NCBI GenBank assembly: GCA_937966095.1
Contig: CALCKF010000103.1
Coordinates: 1-13,575, forward strand
DNA length: 13,575 bases
Reading direction: 5' to 3'
Origin: an uncultured Eubacterium sp.
GTDB taxonomy: Bacteria > Bacillota > Clostridia > Peptostreptococcales > Anaerovoracaceae
Shown: positions 13,518 to 13,575 of the stretch, in pieces
How positions within the stretch are numbered: the first letter of the stretch is position 1
Layout: the number at the start of each line of letters is the position of its first letter
Translations under genes and position numbers: made by a program
The notes under the pieces: generated by a model
Database searches by the model: none
What the model was told of the DNA's origin: nothing
Seen by the model: the letters and a program-made list of their open reading frames with translations, nothing else

Positions 13518-13575
13518 ATGAAAGCAGCTTGGTATCAACTATAAAAATCTGTCAGATGAAGAATTTCGCTGGCTC
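13518..13575 (+). pseudogene. Start of an unidentified gene, frameshifted after two codons; runs off the window
   Basis: AGGAG (13506-13510) lies 7 bases before an ATG at 13518. That frame ends after 8 codons at TAA 13542-13544. One base over, from 13522, the frame reads KQLGINYKNLSDEEFRWL to the window edge. Removing one A from the AAA at 13521-13523 would give a continuous MKQLGINYKNLSDEEFRWL. I therefore see a real gene start with a one-base insertion, from mutation or sequencing. I do not recognise the family. Confidence 0.4.

Noticed and set aside
1..13575. CRISPR arrays, tRNA or rRNA genes, insertion sequences, toxin-antitoxin pairs
   Set aside because: I saw no spaced direct repeats, cloverleaf or rRNA-like sequence, transposase motifs with terminal repeats, or paired small toxin-antitoxin frames.

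Overview
The window looks like the chromosome of an obligately anaerobic, low-to-moderate GC Bacillota (Clostridia-type, possibly a gut lineage). The evidence is strong AGGAGG-like ribosome binding sites, sigma-A type promoters, a monomeric [FeFe] hydrogenase, ferredoxin-bearing oxidoreductases and a sortase-type surface protein. I cannot name a genus from the sequence alone.

Layout. 57-3101 (+) encodes a large secreted surface protein with BspA-like leucine-rich repeats, a predicted beta-helical domain, Cys/His/Trp-rich repeats and a C-terminal wall/membrane anchor; a strong bidirectional terminator closes it. 3169-3375 (-) is a small cysteine-rich protein, divergent from 3537-4973 (+), a group-B-like [FeFe] hydrogenase with all H-cluster cysteines. 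4980-5855 (-) is a LysR regulator, divergent from a two-gene operon (6023-7748, +) of a hexapeptide acetyltransferase and an aldo/keto reductase with two 4Fe-4S clusters. 7759-8559 (-) is an intact short-chain dehydrogenase (SDR). Upstream of it lies a decayed stretch (8561-9161, -) made of the C-terminal part of a second SDR, broken by one nonsense codon, joined to fragments of a sigma-54-type regulator sensor domain. 9403-10599 (+) is a regulator with an N-terminal excisionase-like HTH and a C-terminal LuxR HTH. 10845-13366 (+) is an arsenic-type operon: ArsR repressor, ArsP-like permease, Cys-rich thioredoxin-fold protein, a wrecked carboxymuconolactone-decarboxylase (CMD) pseudogene, and arsenate reductase. 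A frameshifted gene start runs off the right edge.

How the genes may work together. The hydrogenase, ferredoxin-type aldo/keto reductase and SDRs suggest redox balancing during fermentation, with LysR and LuxR regulators placed to control divergent oxidoreductase genes; this is inference from gene order. The ars operon is coherent: ArsC reduces arsenate, the permease exports an arsenical, the thioredoxin-like protein may supply thiols, and ArsR represses from a palindrome overlapping its own promoter.

I did not find a clearly new multi-gene system. The points most worth a second look are the deletion-fused pseudogene at 8561-9161, the CMD pseudogene that has lost its cysteines, a 12-bp perfect inverted repeat overlapping the -10 box of the acetyltransferase operon, operator-like dyads at 9209-9238 and 9341-9358, and the 5' leader hairpin of the surface protein.
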